Shown here: positions 41,482-51,325 of the stretch, in pieces
Layout of the letters: each line of letters starts with the position of its first letter
Numbering within the stretch: the first letter of the stretch is position 1
Made by a program: the position numbers and the translations under genes
The notes under the pieces: model-generated
What the model saw: the letters and a program-made list of their open reading frames with translations, nothing else
Told to the model about the DNA's origin: nothing
The model's database searches: none
NCBI GenBank assembly: GCA_000720375.1
Contig: JOAA01000024.1
Span: 1-64,000, forward strand
DNA: 64,000 bases
Direction of reading: 5' to 3'
DNA from: Rhodococcus rhodnii
GTDB taxonomy: Bacteria; Actinomycetota; Actinomycetes; Mycobacteriales; Pseudonocardiaceae

Positions 41482-42432
41482 ATGCGCCGATCACTTCGCC
41501 GGGTGATGTCCACTCTGCTCATCGCGGTGTCCGCAGGCGTTGTGTTCGTGCCTGGTGCGGCGCAGGCGGCCCCGGCCGGCTGCGCCGTCGCGCCACCCAC
41601 TCCGCCGGGAAACACTGCGACAGCAAGGATCACGTCCGGCGGCATCGACCGGACGTACCTGCTGCGGGTGCCCGCGGACTACCGGCAGGGTGAACCACGC
41701 CCGCTGATCCTGGTGTACCACGGCCGTGGGCAGACGCCGAAGCAGATGCAGTCATACACCGGGTTGGACACGTTGCCTGCGATCACGGTCTACCTGCAGG
41801 GCACCGAAACGGGTGACGACCAACTCGGCTGGCAGGGCGCGCCGTATTCGAACCCGGCCGTCGACGACGTGCAGTTCACCACGGATGTCCTGGACCAACT
41901 GGAAAGCCGGCTCTGCGTGGACACGCACCGCGTGTACGCGACCGGGAAGTCCAACGGCGCCGGATTCGTCGGCGTGCTCGGCTGCAGGCTGTCCACCCGG
42001 ATCGCCGCCATCGCCCCAGTCGCGGGCGCCTTCTACCAACTCGGCGACCAATGCGAGCCGCAGCGCGCGGTACCGGTACTCGACTTCCACGGCACGGCCG
42101 ATTCCGTCATCCCGTACAACGGCGTGGCGTCCAGGAACCTGCCGCCGATCCAGACATGGCTCAGCCAATGGGCGCAGCGTGACGGGTGCACGGCAGGCCT
42201 GGACACCTTCTTCACGAAGGACGACGTCACTGGGCAACGCTGGTGCGGCAGCGTCGTCGAGCACTATCGGATCAGCGGCGGCGGGCACACCTGGCCCGGC
42301 GCGCTCAGCACGAGCGGCCCGGGAAAGACCACCCATACCGTCAGCGCCACCCAGCTGATCTGGGACTTCTTCACCGCGCACGCCTTGCCAGGGCTCCCGG
42401 CTGCGACGCCCTCACCGTGCACGCTAGCTTGA
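41482..42432 (+). CDS. Secreted esterase (PHB depolymerase/feruloyl esterase-like)
   Basis: A 316-residue exported alpha/beta hydrolase. The signal peptide runs about 1-30 (MRRSLRRVMST, hydrophobic core, AQAAPA). The catalytic Ser lies in TGKSNGAGF (GxSxG), an Asp in FHGTADSVIPY, and the His in GGGHTWPG. This is the LpqC/esterase-PHB family (CE1-like), whose members hydrolyse polyhydroxybutyrate, feruloyl or acetyl esters. Four Cys could form disulfides. I begin at ATG 41482; the earlier in-frame start only lengthens the N-terminus before the signal. Confidence 0.87.
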   Translation: MRRSLRRVMSTLLIAVSAGVVFVPGAAQAAPAGCAVAPPTPPGNTATARITSGGIDRTYLLRVPADYRQGEPRPLILVYHGRGQTPKQMQSYTGLDTLPAITVYLQGTETGDDQLGWQGAPYSNPAVDDVQFTTDVLDQLESRLCVDTHRVYATGKSNGAGFVGVLGCRLSTRIAAIAPVAGAFYQLGDQCEPQRAVPVLDFHGTADSVIPYNGVASRNLPPIQTWLSQWAQRDGCTAGLDTFFTKDDVTGQRWCGSVVEHYRISGGGHTWPGALSTSGPGKTTHTVSATQLIWDFFTAHALPGLPAATPSPCTLA

Positions 42433-42457
42433 GTGACCGCCGTCGGCAGGAGGAAGC

Positions 42458-43501
42458 GTGCAGCTCGTCGCCCTGGTCTCGGACAGGTGTTTCCACTGCG
42501 TCGAATACGACGTCTTCGCCGGCTCCGAACAAACGCTTGACCGGATCCTGAGTCTCGTCGGCACTGTCTGCCCGTTGTGCCCGGAAACCATCGAGCAGGG
42601 CGACCTCTCGGTCGTGATGGACGAGGGTGACCTCGACCGGATCAAACAGGGCACTTCGATGTGGAACCGCGATCCCGGCACGGCTCCGGGTTACGCCGGA
42701 TTCTTCGGGGCCACCCCGAAGACGCACACCTCTGGCAGCGCCGCGGAGAAGCTGCGCAGGTCGCTCGGCCACGCCGAGCAGGCACAACGCAAGCAGCGAT
42801 GCATCGCCGCGACCAAGGCGACGCTCGGCGTGACCGCGAGCCACGCGCGAGAAGCCGAGAAGGCAGGTGATCGGGCTCGTGCCCGCAAGGCCTACCAGGT
42901 CATCGTCGACTACGGCGAGGCGACACCGGCTTCCTCCGCCGCGATGAAGGCAGGCTGGCTCGCGCAGGAAGATGACGACATGAGCGACGCCATCCGGCTG
43001 TTCGAGCTCGCGGCAACGAAAGCGGTCGACCCGAAGGTGAAGGCCATCGCGCTGGCGTGTCTGGGTGGAGCGTACGACCACATCGGACGTACCGAACATG
43101 CGATACGCGCCTTCCGGGACTGTGTGGCCGTCGGGCCGACTTCGTCTCAGCCCGAAAGCGCATATCGGCTCGGCAACCTGCTCATGGCGACCGACCCGCC
43201 TGCCGCACGCGAGGCTTTCGCGCTGGCAGTGCGGGATGCCGAGTACGGTGCGCCGGCTGCGCTGAACCTCGGCGTGATCGAAGAGGACGCGGGGAACATG
43301 GCGGACGCCGAACGGTGGTTCGACCAGGCCTTCGCGCAGGGCGATGTGCTGATCCGCACCGTCGCGGCGTTCAATCTGGGCAGGGTGTGGGAAGCACGCG
43401 GACAACTCGTTGAGGCGCGGCGGTTCTATCGGGTGGCACTGGATTCACCCGTACGGGAAGCGGCGAGGCGAGCCAGGGCCGCCCTGGACCGGCTCGGCTG
43501 A
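42458..43501 (+). CDS. TPR-repeat protein with N-terminal Cys pairs
   Basis: A 347-residue soluble protein. The N-terminal 60 residues contain CFHC and CPLC pairs spaced as in a small zinc ribbon. From about 110 onward come tetratricopeptide/Sel1-like helices: AREAEKAGDRARARKAYQVI, ALACLGGAYDHIGRTEHAIRAF, ALNLGVIEEDAGNMADAERWF and AAFNLGRVWEARGQLVEARRF. It is a protein-protein interaction scaffold of unknown partner. GTG 42458 has CAGGAGGA upstream. Its stop is 2 bases from the stop of the convergent metallopeptidase gene. Confidence 0.78.
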   Translation: MQLVALVSDRCFHCVEYDVFAGSEQTLDRILSLVGTVCPLCPETIEQGDLSVVMDEGDLDRIKQGTSMWNRDPGTAPGYAGFFGATPKTHTSGSAAEKLRRSLGHAEQAQRKQRCIAATKATLGVTASHAREAEKAGDRARARKAYQVIVDYGEATPASSAAMKAGWLAQEDDDMSDAIRLFELAATKAVDPKVKAIALACLGGAYDHIGRTEHAIRAFRDCVAVGPTSSQPESAYRLGNLLMATDPPAAREAFALAVRDAEYGAPAALNLGVIEEDAGNMADAERWFDQAFAQGDVLIRTVAAFNLGRVWEARGQLVEARRFYRVALDSPVREAARRARAALDRLG

Positions 43502-43503
43502 CG

Positions 43504-44520
43504 TCACCCGAGTCGCTGCCGCACGGCCTCAGCGACAATGAGTTCCTCCCGCGAAGCCAGCCACCGCACCAACCCATCGGCCAACTGCATCACGTGTGTC
43601 CCGTACATCCTGATGAACATCTCCCGTAGCGCGGCACTTCGCTCGTCCGATGTCGGATGGTCGGCATCTCGAACGCCGAACGGCAGGTCGTCGATCTCGT
43701 TGCGCACACGCGTGATCAGGTGATCTATCACGAAGAACAGCATCGGACCGCTGACCGCGACCATCAGCATCACGACGTCTGCCGCGTCGGCGCCGTGCAA
43801 CACGAGCAGAGCCCCGGTCTCGTCTGCCTGGAACTCCTGTTCGCTGGTCCTGTTCAGCCAGGTGTGGTCGTCCGCGGCACCAGCCAGGTGACCTTCGACC
43901 AGGTGCGCGAATTCGTGTGCCAGCACGAACTTCTCCGTCGCGTGGGTCAGTCGCCACGCCAGCCCGGCGGACTCGGCGTCAATGGGCACTGTGGGCGCGT
44001 TACGGACTCCGCCCCGGTACAGGTAGGCCAGCACAGCGTTCGCGAGAGCCTGCTCGGCTGCTTGTCCCCTCGCCCGCTGCGCCTGCGTCTCCTCGGGGAT
44101 CACGATGCTCCCGTCCGCCGAGCGAGAGAACGTTCGCACCGACATCCCGAGCACCTTGGTGATCTCGTACACCATCAACCCGAACCCGGTGTTCAGCAGG
44201 ATCAGCGTGCCACCTGGCACCGCGCGGGCCCGGGCGTTGAACTCCTCGTGCGGATACTCAGCGACGAGCACGGCGGTCGGCAGGGCGAGCCCGGCGGCGC
44301 TGATCGTCGCACGCAGCTCGTCGGTCAAGTGGTCGAACAGGCCAGACGAGTCATCGGTGAGTGGCAAGTCCGCGAAGAACTCTCGTTCCCGCGCGGGCAG
44401 GCGCGTCAGCCATGCCTGCCGCTCGGCAGCGCTCAGTTGCCTGCGTGGACTTAGGCCTTTGCGGCGCAGCAGCGCCTGGTACTCGGCGCGAAGATCACCG
44501 GTCACCCATCCGTCCGCCAC
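43504..44520 (-). CDS. HExxH zinc-metallopeptidase-like protein
   Basis: A 338-residue protein with LAHEFAHLVEGH (HEFAH, about 217-221) followed by QEFQADETGALLV, where the Glu/Asp would be the third zinc ligand (gluzincin-like, M48-type arrangement). A hydrophobic stretch DVVMLMVAVSGPMLFFVIDHL at about 262-282 could cross or touch the membrane. There is no signal peptide. GTG 44520 lies inside the 3' end of the small upstream gene (19-bp overlap), so the two are coupled. Substrate and role are unknown; the paired small protein may be its regulator or target. Confidence 0.75.
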   Translation of the reverse strand: MADGWVTGDLRAEYQALLRRKGLSPRRQLSAAERQAWLTRLPAREREFFADLPLTDDSSGLFDHLTDELRATISAAGLALPTAVLVAEYPHEEFNARARAVPGGTLILLNTGFGLMVYEITKVLGMSVRTFSRSADGSIVIPEETQAQRARGQAAEQALANAVLAYLYRGGVRNAPTVPIDAESAGLAWRLTHATEKFVLAHEFAHLVEGHLAGAADDHTWLNRTSEQEFQADETGALLVLHGADAADVVMLMVAVSGPMLFFVIDHLITRVRNEIDDLPFGVRDADHPTSDERSAALREMFIRMYGTHVMQLADGLVRWLASREELIVAEAVRQRLG

Positions 44521-44927
44521 GTACCGGTCCGCTTGTCGAAGTAGATCCGGATCTTCGCCACCTCGCCCCGCTTGCGACGCTCCAGCTCGTTGGAAAGATC
44601 GAGGTGCGTCAACGCGTCGATTGCCTGGTCGGACGCGTCCGTCGGCACGAACAGCTTGACGCTCGGGTCGAGGTCGCTCACGACGAGCAGCTCACGTGGG
44701 TTCTCGCCCGGCGGTGTCCGCTTGTCCTTCGCCTTGTGGAACAGGCCGCGCAACCAACCGCGAACCGCGTCGTACGAATCCTCCCCTGCCTTCTTGGCCA
44801 CAGCCTGCACGAACGGGACCAATGCCGCGGTCACCGCCGCGGTCGCGATCACCTCGCCCAGTGCGTTGGCGGTGCCGTTGGGTTCCTGAACAGGTTCGAC
44901 GGCCACAGAATCGCTCGCTTTCAGCAC
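44502..44927 (-). CDS. Small protein coupled to the metallopeptidase, unknown function
   Basis: A 141-residue protein. A hydrophobic/amphipathic segment at about 20-45 ([28 protein letters not shown]) is followed by a charged region and a C-terminal beta-rich tail [10 protein letters not shown] see no known domain. The N-terminal glycine/alanine-rich helix resembles membrane-active segments, but that is speculation. The start is GTG 44927. It is translationally coupled to the HExxH protein downstream and divergent from fgd by 101 bp. Confidence 0.65.
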   Translation of the reverse strand: MLKASDSVAVEPVQEPNGTANALGEVIATAAVTAALVPFVQAVAKKAGEDSYDAVRGWLRGLFHKAKDKRTPPGENPRELLVVSDLDPSVKLFVPTDASDQAIDALTHLDLSNELERRKRGEVAKIRIYFDKRTGTWRTDG

Positions 44928-45028
44928 GCGGTCATGTCGGGCGATTCTATCGAGACTGCTTCGTCACACCGGGCTCGCGGCGCGGTCGAGCGGCGGCAGG
45001 TCCGAGGCAAGTCGCATATCGTAAACGC

Positions 45029-46027
45029 ATGAAGATCGGCTACAAGGCGTCAGCGGAGCAGTTCGGCCCGCGCGACCTCGTCGAGTACGCGGTTCGCGCC
45101 GAGGAGGTAGGCCTCGACAGCGTCTGGGTCTCCGACCACTTTCTGCCATGGCGGCACAACGGTGGACACGCTCCGGCAGCCTTCGCGTGGATGGCGGCCG
45201 TGGGCGAACGGACCAAGCGGGTGCAGATCGGAACGAGCGTGACCACCCCGACGTTCCGGTACAACCCTGCCGTCATGGCGCAGACGTTCGCCACCCTCGC
45301 CTTGCTGTACGACCACCGGATCATCCTTGGCGTCGGCACGGGCGAGGCGCTCAACGAGATCGCGGTGTCCGGTCTGACGTGGCCAGATTTCAAGGAACGC
45401 TTCGCCAGGCTGCGGGAAGCCGTCCGGTTGATGCGAGCGCTGTGGACCGAGGACGAGGTCAACGCGGACGGCGAGTACTACAAGCTGGTCGGCGCACGGA
45501 TCTACGACCGCCCAGACGAGCCGGTGCCTGTCTACATCGCCGCGGGCGGCCCGGTCGTCGCGAAGTACGCGGGCCGCGCCGGGGACGGGTTCATCTGCAC
45601 GTCGGGCAAGGGCATGGACCTCTACACGGAGAAGCTGATGCCCGCGGTCGCCGAGGGCGCTGCCGCCGCGAACCGGGACGTCGCCAAGATCGACAAGACC
45701 ATCGAGATCAAACTGTCCTACGACCGCGATCCGCACGCGGCGTTGGAGAACACCCGATTCTGGGCACCGCTGTCGTTGACCGCCGAGCAGAAGCACAGTG
45801 TCGACACGGCGGATGAGATGGAACGCCTCGCCGACGAGCTGCCGATCGAGCAGGTCGCCAAGCGCTGGATCGTCGCGTCCGACCCGGACGAGGCCGTCGC
45901 CCAGATCAAGCCGTACCTCGACGCCGGACTGAACCACCTGGTGTTCCACGGGCCAGGGCAGGATCAGGAGCGGTTCCTCACCCAGTTCACCGAGGACATC
46001 GTGCCCAGGTTGCGCGCACTCGGCTAA
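45029..46027 (+). CDS. fgd: F420-dependent glucose-6-phosphate dehydrogenase
   Basis: A 332-residue F420-dependent enzyme, oxidising glucose-6-phosphate to 6-phosphogluconolactone and generating reduced F420. Near-diagnostic segments are [78 protein letters not shown] and [14 protein letters not shown]. Length and order match mycobacterial Fgd1. ATG 45029 has no clear Shine-Dalgarno, but CATATCGT lies about 13 bases upstream, so the transcript may be leaderless. It would feed F420H2 to luciferase-like or PPOX-fold enzymes, some of which lie in the adjacent NRPS operon. Confidence 0.95.
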   Translation: MKIGYKASAEQFGPRDLVEYAVRAEEVGLDSVWVSDHFLPWRHNGGHAPAAFAWMAAVGERTKRVQIGTSVTTPTFRYNPAVMAQTFATLALLYDHRIILGVGTGEALNEIAVSGLTWPDFKERFARLREAVRLMRALWTEDEVNADGEYYKLVGARIYDRPDEPVPVYIAAGGPVVAKYAGRAGDGFICTSGKGMDLYTEKLMPAVAEGAAAANRDVAKIDKTIEIKLSYDRDPHAALENTRFWAPLSLTAEQKHSVDTADEMERLADELPIEQVAKRWIVASDPDEAVAQIKPYLDAGLNHLVFHGPGQDQERFLTQFTEDIVPRLRALG

Positions 46028-46034
46028 CGGCCCG

Positions 46035-46070
46035 GTCGCGCCCGCACCGACTCAGTCAGGCGGGCGCGAC
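46035..46070. terminator. Hairpin between convergent fgd and SDR genes
   Basis: Perfect 11-bp arms GTCGCGCCCGC (46035-46045) and GCGGGCGCGAC (46060-46070) with a 14-base loop. It sits 8 bp after the fgd stop and 29 bp from the stop of the leftward SDR gene, so it can end both transcripts, including that of the NRPS operon. Confidence 0.82.
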
Positions 46071-46098
46071 ATCGCCTTTCCGTGCATGGCATTGGCGG

Positions 46099-46827
46099 CT
46101 ACCACGGCACAGGTCCTTCGTCGGCCAGGCACGCTCCCGAGGGTCCGTCTTCGTCCAGCAGTGCCAAGCGGACAGCGATCTCGGCTCCCTCCGCGGGAGT
46201 CCGCTGCCCCCGGTGGTTGTTGATGTCCGTGGCCACCACTCCGGGAAGGGCCAAGTTGACTTTGATCGGCGTGTCCCGCAGCTCTTTCGCGTACGCGACC
46301 GTGATCGCGTTCAACGCGGTCTTCGAGGACTGGTAGCCCATCAAGTTGACCCGGGCGACCGGGGAATCCGGATCGGAATTCAACGTCAGCGAACCAATGT
46401 GGCTGGACATGTTCACGATTCGCCCGGCTTCCGATTCGCGCAGCAGCGGCAACATCGCATTGGTCACCGACACCACGCCGAAGACGTTGGTCTCGTACAC
46501 CTGCCGGATGTCGGCGGCCGTCGCCGCGCTGGGTGGTCCGTAGAAGTGGCCCGCGATGCCCGCGTTGTTCACCAGGATGTCGAGGCGGCCGTAGCCTTTC
46601 TCGATCTGTTTGGCGGCGTCGTGTGCCGAGATCGGGTCTGTGACGTCGATCTGTAACGGCTCCGCCAAGATGCCGTAGCCCGACAGCGCGTCGGCCGCGT
46701 TCTTGCCGCGCACCTCGTCCCTCGCGCCGACAAGAATGACGATTCCCTGCTCGCCAAGCTGCCGTGCTATCTCGAATCCGATGCCTTTGTTGGCGCCCGT
46801 GATCAGCGCGATCTTCTCGCCCAGCAC
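46099..46827 (-). CDS. SDR-family oxidoreductase (carbonyl-reductase-like)
   Basis: A 242-residue classical SDR: LITGANKGIGFEIARQL, NNAG in DILVNNAGIAG, the catalytic Ser in VNMSSHIG, and YQSSK. The C-terminal LPGVVATDINNHRGQRTPAEGAEIAVRLA matches actinomycete NADPH carbonyl-reductase-like SDRs. The start is GTG 46827, with AAAGGGA upstream; the frame to 46908 is an extension. It lies 58 bp downstream of the hydroxylase that ends the NRPS operon, on the same strand and before the terminator, so it could be its last gene or an independent one. Confidence 0.85.
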   Translation of the reverse strand: MLGEKIALITGANKGIGFEIARQLGEQGIVILVGARDEVRGKNAADALSGYGILAEPLQIDVTDPISAHDAAKQIEKGYGRLDILVNNAGIAGHFYGPPSAATAADIRQVYETNVFGVVSVTNAMLPLLRESEAGRIVNMSSHIGSLTLNSDPDSPVARVNLMGYQSSKTALNAITVAYAKELRDTPIKVNLALPGVVATDINNHRGQRTPAEGAEIAVRLALLDEDGPSGACLADEGPVPW

Positions 46828-46885
46828 GTCTTGTGTCCCTTTCGCTCGTAGGGGTCGTTCTTCACGAGACGGCAGGCACCGTCCA

Positions 46886-47755
46886 CTATGTCCACCAGAT
46901 GAGTTCATTCTGGTCGTTCAGGGCCGTGAAACAGGTCAGCAGCAGCCGTTCCACCGATGATTCCGGCGTCTGCCCACCCAGCACCGCGTGCACGAGATTC
47001 CCGTTGATGACACACAGGTCTCCCGTTTCGACCGGGACCACCATGCCGGCGTGGTCGGCCAAAAGCTCCGCCGGGTACGGGAAGCCGCTGTAGGTCAGGC
47101 CCAGCCGGGCGCGGGAGTGGTCGTCCGGCTCGACGTTCCACAGCTTCAACGCGCCGGATCCGGCGGGCACGTGCGGGTAGACGTTGATCGCCATCACCCG
47201 GCGCAGCCCCTGGATCTCGAACCCAGCCTGCAACGGGTCGGAAAGCTGGGCCAGGTCGTCGTGCGGCTGCAACAGGAACGTGCCACTCTGGTTCCAGCAC
47301 ACCGCTTTCGAGTCGCCCGCGACCCTGCCGTCATGCACCGCCGCACGGGCGTCGGCAACGATCCCGCGCTCTGCCAACAATGCCCGGAACGACGCCACCG
47401 GATTCGTCGCACCTTGATAGAAGTCTCGTACGGCATCGGCACTCTGCGATACCTGAGTCAGGTACTCGTCGGTGGTCTTCTCAATGTGCGAAGCGCCCAG
47501 GATATATCCCTCGACACCGTCATGTCCTTCGCCGTAGCGGGGCATACGAGGCGTAGACGGCGCCCAGAAGTTCTGCGTGAGACGTTGGCAGTCCGACTCG
47601 CTCAGGTACTGACGCACCCGGTACGCCGCCAACTCGCCCCGCAGAACCTGCGACACGGCTTCGACATCAACGGTCCCGACCGTCTCGTGTAGCCGGAACT
47701 GGGCAGGCGTCATCACCTTGCCCGCGATTGTCGGTGTCTTCTCGCCGGTGGTCAT
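46886..47755 (-). CDS. 2-oxoglutarate/Fe(II)-dependent oxygenase (hydroxylase type)
   Basis: A 289-residue cupin-fold oxygenase. The iron ligands appear as HDD in [11 protein letters not shown] (HxD) and a distal His in [11 protein letters not shown]; an Arg in SSVERLLL would bind 2-oxoglutarate. Because the carboxylate ligand is retained, it should hydroxylate (or desaturate) rather than halogenate. It probably modifies an amino acid or the peptide. ATG 47755 overlaps the desaturase stop (ATGA), tying it to the NRPS operon. The frame upstream of 47755 is a shadow of the desaturase gene. Confidence 0.84.
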   Translation of the reverse strand: MTTGEKTPTIAGKVMTPAQFRLHETVGTVDVEAVSQVLRGELAAYRVRQYLSESDCQRLTQNFWAPSTPRMPRYGEGHDGVEGYILGASHIEKTTDEYLTQVSQSADAVRDFYQGATNPVASFRALLAERGIVADARAAVHDGRVAGDSKAVCWNQSGTFLLQPHDDLAQLSDPLQAGFEIQGLRRVMAINVYPHVPAGSGALKLWNVEPDDHSRARLGLTYSGFPYPAELLADHAGMVVPVETGDLCVINGNLVHAVLGGQTPESSVERLLLTCFTALNDQNELIWWT

Positions 47756-48729
47756 GAGCCACCTCCATCCGTCCGGACTGGACCGTCGCTGATTTCGTTG
47801 CGGTGCAGCAACGGGCGACGGCGGTCCAGGAACCCGAGCATGGCGGGCACCGGGCTGACAATTCGCTCTCGCGCGTCCAGCCTCGCCCGCCACCGCTCAC
47901 GCACCTTCGGCATCTGGGACCAGTGCGTCGCAGGGCTCAGATGGTGTTCCTGGTGGTAGCCGTCGTTGAACGCCAACAGGTTGTACAACCGCCCGTAGTA
48001 GCTGACCGAGTCCGCCGACCGGTCGTCCGGGTCGGCCCCGTAGTGCCGGTAGTAGTTCTGCACGTTCACCATCGCCAACGCGATGACCCACGCTGGGAGG
48101 TAGACCGCCAGCGTCCACTGCCAGGAGATCACCGCGAACAGCGGGATCACCAGGACGTGAGCCATCCGATCGACCTGGATCTGGCGCAGTTCCCTGCTGC
48201 GTCGCGGTTCCCGCCGCGATGCCAGGGACAGCAGGTTCTGCTCGCTGCTGCCCACTCGCCACAGCCGGACGAAGTACAGGACTTCCCTTCCTCTGTCCAC
48301 AAGCGACTGCCATGCCCCGCCGAGCACGTAACGCAGCAGTGGCGTGTGTTCCCCGTCTTCCCCGTCGCGATAGGTCGACGAGGTGTCCTTGGTGGTGCCG
48401 TCCTCGCCCTTCGCGTCGTTGTTGAACCTGTGGTGGTTGCGGACGTGGGTGAGCTGATACGCCTGCACGGACTGGCCGATGTTGACCGAGTTCAGCACGG
48501 ACACCACCGCGTTGAGCTTGGCCGAGACAAACCACGGAACGTGGGTGAACAGGTGGGAGACCACGATGATGTTGTACGCGGTCAGCACGGCCAGCCCGGC
48601 GACCTGAGCCGCCCAGCCCCACACGGAGGCACCCAGCCATTCGGTCGCCAGCCAGATCGTGACGGCGAGCTGCGCGACACTGAACGCCAGCAGCAGACTG
48701 TCCGCCGGTGAGTGTTTCCAGATCCGCAT
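47752..48729 (-). CDS. Membrane fatty-acid-desaturase-like di-iron oxygenase
   Basis: A 325-residue integral membrane protein with hydrophobic segments near 10-60, 75-90 and 200-235. It has the three histidine clusters of membrane di-iron desaturases/hydroxylases: HLFTH (about 58-62), HVRNHH (about 93-98) and HQEHH (about 264-268). Members in biosynthetic clusters may desaturate or hydroxylate acyl chains, or oxidise amine or carrier-bound substrates. No acyl-CoA ligase or FAS gene is nearby, so a peptide-derived substrate is possible. It is 10 bp downstream of the amidinotransferase. Confidence 0.85.
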   Translation of the reverse strand: MRIWKHSPADSLLLAFSVAQLAVTIWLATEWLGASVWGWAAQVAGLAVLTAYNIIVVSHLFTHVPWFVSAKLNAVVSVLNSVNIGQSVQAYQLTHVRNHHRFNNDAKGEDGTTKDTSSTYRDGEDGEHTPLLRYVLGGAWQSLVDRGREVLYFVRLWRVGSSEQNLLSLASRREPRRSRELRQIQVDRMAHVLVIPLFAVISWQWTLAVYLPAWVIALAMVNVQNYYRHYGADPDDRSADSVSYYGRLYNLLAFNDGYHQEHHLSPATHWSQMPKVRERWRARLDARERIVSPVPAMLGFLDRRRPLLHRNEISDGPVRTDGGGS

Positions 48730-48739
48730 GGCGTTTCCT

Positions 48740-49819
48740 CTACAAGTAGGACTGTAGGATGCCGCGGCGGCGCACGTCCAACGTGGCGCAGTGGAAGGAC
48801 CCGCCGAAACTGTTGAAGTTCCGGAAGTCGCACAGGATCGGGGTGAACCCGAACTCCTTCACCGTGGTGATCATCGGCTCGTCCTGGCGTTCCACGATCA
48901 CCCGCTGCTCGTCCAGCATGAACAGGTTCATGTTGATCCACTTGCTGGTCATGTACAGCGGGTGCGAGTCCGGGATGATCGGAGCGGGTGCCGGCCGCAC
49001 GTCCCAGCCCTTGAACAGGCCGGGCACCACGGGCACCCGTTCCGGGTTGATCAGGAGCTTTCCCGGTGCCATCGGGACAATGGTCGCGTCGATGTGCATC
49101 GGGTGCGCGTCCTTGAACTCGAACACGTGCACGCGGTACTCGTCGCCGAGCTGCCTGCGCAGCCAGTTGATCCCGAATTCGTTGGTGACATTGCTCTTCT
49201 GCGCGATGATGTCACGTCCGAAGCGGGTGAAGTCGGCCGCGTCGAACGTCGGCTCGAACTCCGTCACGACCAACCTCGTCGGCCCGTCCTCGCCCGGGTC
49301 TGCCCAGTCCTGGTCGAACTGCTCATCGGTCAGTTCCGGCTTGGGCGCCGCGGTCCACTTCGCCCCGCCGCGGAAGTACTCCTTGAGCAACGGCCGGTAC
49401 GCCAGGGATTCGTAGTAGCGGGAGCGCCAGGCCATCGGGCACTCGATGATCTCGTCGCCGACCACCAGGAGCGCGTCCCGCGGCATGGCCGCGTACATTC
49501 CGGTGCTGGTCCAGTCCAGGGTCTGATACGGCCGGTCCTGCGGGATCGGCTCGGGTCGGCGGACGGTCACGCCCTCGCTCTGGAGGATGTGGGCGAACTC
49601 GTCCAGTTCCTTGGCCGCGGCCGCGATCTGTTCCGCAGGGAACGGCCTGCCGGCCATGCGGCGAAACGTCTCGTGCTGGTTGCCGGGTAGTGCGGCGGGC
49701 AGGGCCACGTGCCATCCGGGGAAGCAGGCACCGTCCACAATCCCGACGATCACCTCTTCAAGCGGGTCCCATTCGGTGTACGAGCTCACCGGACCGGTTG
49801 GTAAAGAAGACTTGTTCAC
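48740..49819 (-). CDS. Glycine-amidinotransferase-like enzyme
   Basis: A 359-residue amidinotransferase of the AGAT/StrB/CyrA family, moving the amidino group of arginine to an amine acceptor. The catalytic set is intact: Cys about 344 in GGSFHCATLDVRRRG, His about 242 and Asp about 244 in DAHPMHIDATIV, and the FDAADFTRFGRD block near 192-203. GTG 49819 follows GAGGAG by 6 bases; the frame to 49846 is longer but lacks a site. Inside an NRPS operon it most likely makes a guanidino building block or guanidinylates the product. The acceptor amine is unknown; glycine giving guanidinoacetate is one option. Confidence 0.92.
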   Translation of the reverse strand: MNKSSLPTGPVSSYTEWDPLEEVIVGIVDGACFPGWHVALPAALPGNQHETFRRMAGRPFPAEQIAAAAKELDEFAHILQSEGVTVRRPEPIPQDRPYQTLDWTSTGMYAAMPRDALLVVGDEIIECPMAWRSRYYESLAYRPLLKEYFRGGAKWTAAPKPELTDEQFDQDWADPGEDGPTRLVVTEFEPTFDAADFTRFGRDIIAQKSNVTNEFGINWLRRQLGDEYRVHVFEFKDAHPMHIDATIVPMAPGKLLINPERVPVVPGLFKGWDVRPAPAPIIPDSHPLYMTSKWINMNLFMLDEQRVIVERQDEPMITTVKEFGFTPILCDFRNFNSFGGSFHCATLDVRRRGILQSYL

Positions 49820-49849
49820 AAGGTTCTCCTCGTCGTCAGCCCGCAAGGG

Positions 49850-51325
49850 TCAGAACTGGGCGCGGATCGCGGCGCGGTCGACCTTGCCGTTCGCGTTGAC
49901 CGGCAGGCTGGTGAACTCACGGAAATGGCTGGGCATCATGTACTCGGGCAGCTCGCGGGCGCAGGCGGCCCGAAGGTCCGCTTCGGACACTTCGGCACCG
50001 TCCTGCCGGACGTAGCAGGCGACGAGCGCGGTCGCCGCTTCGCGACCGACACCGATGACCGCGATCCTGCGCACCCCGGCCAGTCTGGTGAGCACGGATT
50101 CGACCTCGCCCGGTTCCACCCGGTATCCGTTCACCTTGAGCTGATCGTCCACTCTGGACACGAAGTGGAAGTTCTCACCGTCGTAGGTGACCAGGTCACC
50201 GGTGGAGTAACCACGACGCACCCCGCCATCCTCGTGCGGCAACTCGCGGAACCGTTGTGCGGTGAGTTCTTCGTCGCCGATGTAATACAATCCCACACAC
50301 CGGCCCGCGATCACGAGCTCGCCTTCCTCGCCGCGCTTGAACGCACGCAGCACGCCGTCCTCGACGAGCAACGGCTCGGCACTGGCGATGACCGACCCGA
50401 TCGGTGGGTGATCCGGCCACTCCCACGGGCTTCCGGAAAGCCGGTACTGCATGACGACATGCGTCTCGCTCGGACCGTACTCGTTGGTCAGCTGGATGTG
50501 GTTGTCAGCGCAGAACTTCCGCACCTCGTCGTTGATCACCAGCCGCTCGCCGCCGACGAAGATCTCCCGCAGCGACGGGACCGCTCCGCTGAACGCGGCG
50601 GCCATCGCGATCCCGTGCAGGCCGCCGACCGGCTGGAACGTCCTGGCGACCTGGTGGATGGTGATCAGGTCGACCAGATCGAAGGGATCCCTGCGCTGGT
50701 GGTCGTCGACCAGCACAAGCTTGGCGCCCGCCACCAACGCCGACGCGACTTCCTCGTAACCGACGTCGAAGCCGACCGCGGCCGCGTTCAGCGTGTGCGG
50801 CACGGCGTCGTGCCGCCAGTGCGTGCGGTGCCACTCCACCAGGTCGGCGAGCACCACCGGTGGGGCTGCGACGGCCTTGGGCTCACCAGTGGAGCCCGAT
50901 GTCGCGACCACGTAAGCGATCGGCCCGTCGACGAGTTCCGTACTCGCCTCGCCGCGTGCCCCGAGATACGTGACTTCCGGGATGTTCGAGTCGAACTCCT
51001 CGACGGTCGGTTCACGCAACAGCAGTCGGGGTTTGACCCGATTCAGGATGCGTTCCACCCTGGCGCGCGGTTGTGCCGGATCGATCGACACCACACCGAC
51101 GCCCGCCCGCCAGGCACCCATCAGCGCGCAAACCCGTAGCCAGGTCCTTGTCGAGTACAGGCACACCAAGTCGCCAGGGCCGATCCCCCTGGCCCGCAAC
51201 CCGCCCGCGATCTCGGCCGAGACCTGGTCGAGCATCGAGTACGTGTACTCGTTTTCGCCGTCGGCAATCGCGATCTCGCCCGGATACTGGGTCATCGCGT
51301 GGACCAGTGACCGAATCAATGTCAT
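49850..51325 (-). CDS. Free-standing NRPS adenylation domain
   Basis: A 491-residue adenylation domain with no carrier domain. Core motifs are [14 protein letters not shown] (A3), FDVGYEEV (A4, with the alpha-amino-binding Asp kept), [10 protein letters not shown] (A5), GYSTGDLV (A7), [18 protein letters not shown] (A8) and the catalytic Lys in NANGKVDR (A10). By eye the specificity line reads roughly D-V-E-V-F-G-E-V-V, which I cannot match to a substrate. ATG 51325 overlaps the C-A-T-TE stop. It probably loads in trans the second carrier domain of the A-T-C-T protein, which has no A domain of its own. Confidence 0.9.
   Translation of the reverse strand: MTLIRSLVHAMTQYPGEIAIADGENEYTYSMLDQVSAEIAGGLRARGIGPGDLVCLYSTRTWLRVCALMGAWRAGVGVVSIDPAQPRARVERILNRVKPRLLLREPTVEEFDSNIPEVTYLGARGEASTELVDGPIAYVVATSGSTGEPKAVAAPPVVLADLVEWHRTHWRHDAVPHTLNAAAVGFDVGYEEVASALVAGAKLVLVDDHQRRDPFDLVDLITIHQVARTFQPVGGLHGIAMAAAFSGAVPSLREIFVGGERLVINDEVRKFCADNHIQLTNEYGPSETHVVMQYRLSGSPWEWPDHPPIGSVIASAEPLLVEDGVLRAFKRGEEGELVIAGRCVGLYYIGDEELTAQRFRELPHEDGGVRRGYSTGDLVTYDGENFHFVSRVDDQLKVNGYRVEPGEVESVLTRLAGVRRIAVIGVGREAATALVACYVRQDGAEVSEADLRAACARELPEYMMPSHFREFTSLPVNANGKVDRAAIRAQF

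Noticed and set aside
46886..47755. Reading the 2OG enzyme as a BesD-type radical halogenase
   Set aside because: Halogenases replace the iron-binding carboxylate with Gly or Ala; here HDD keeps the Asp, so hydroxylation is expected.
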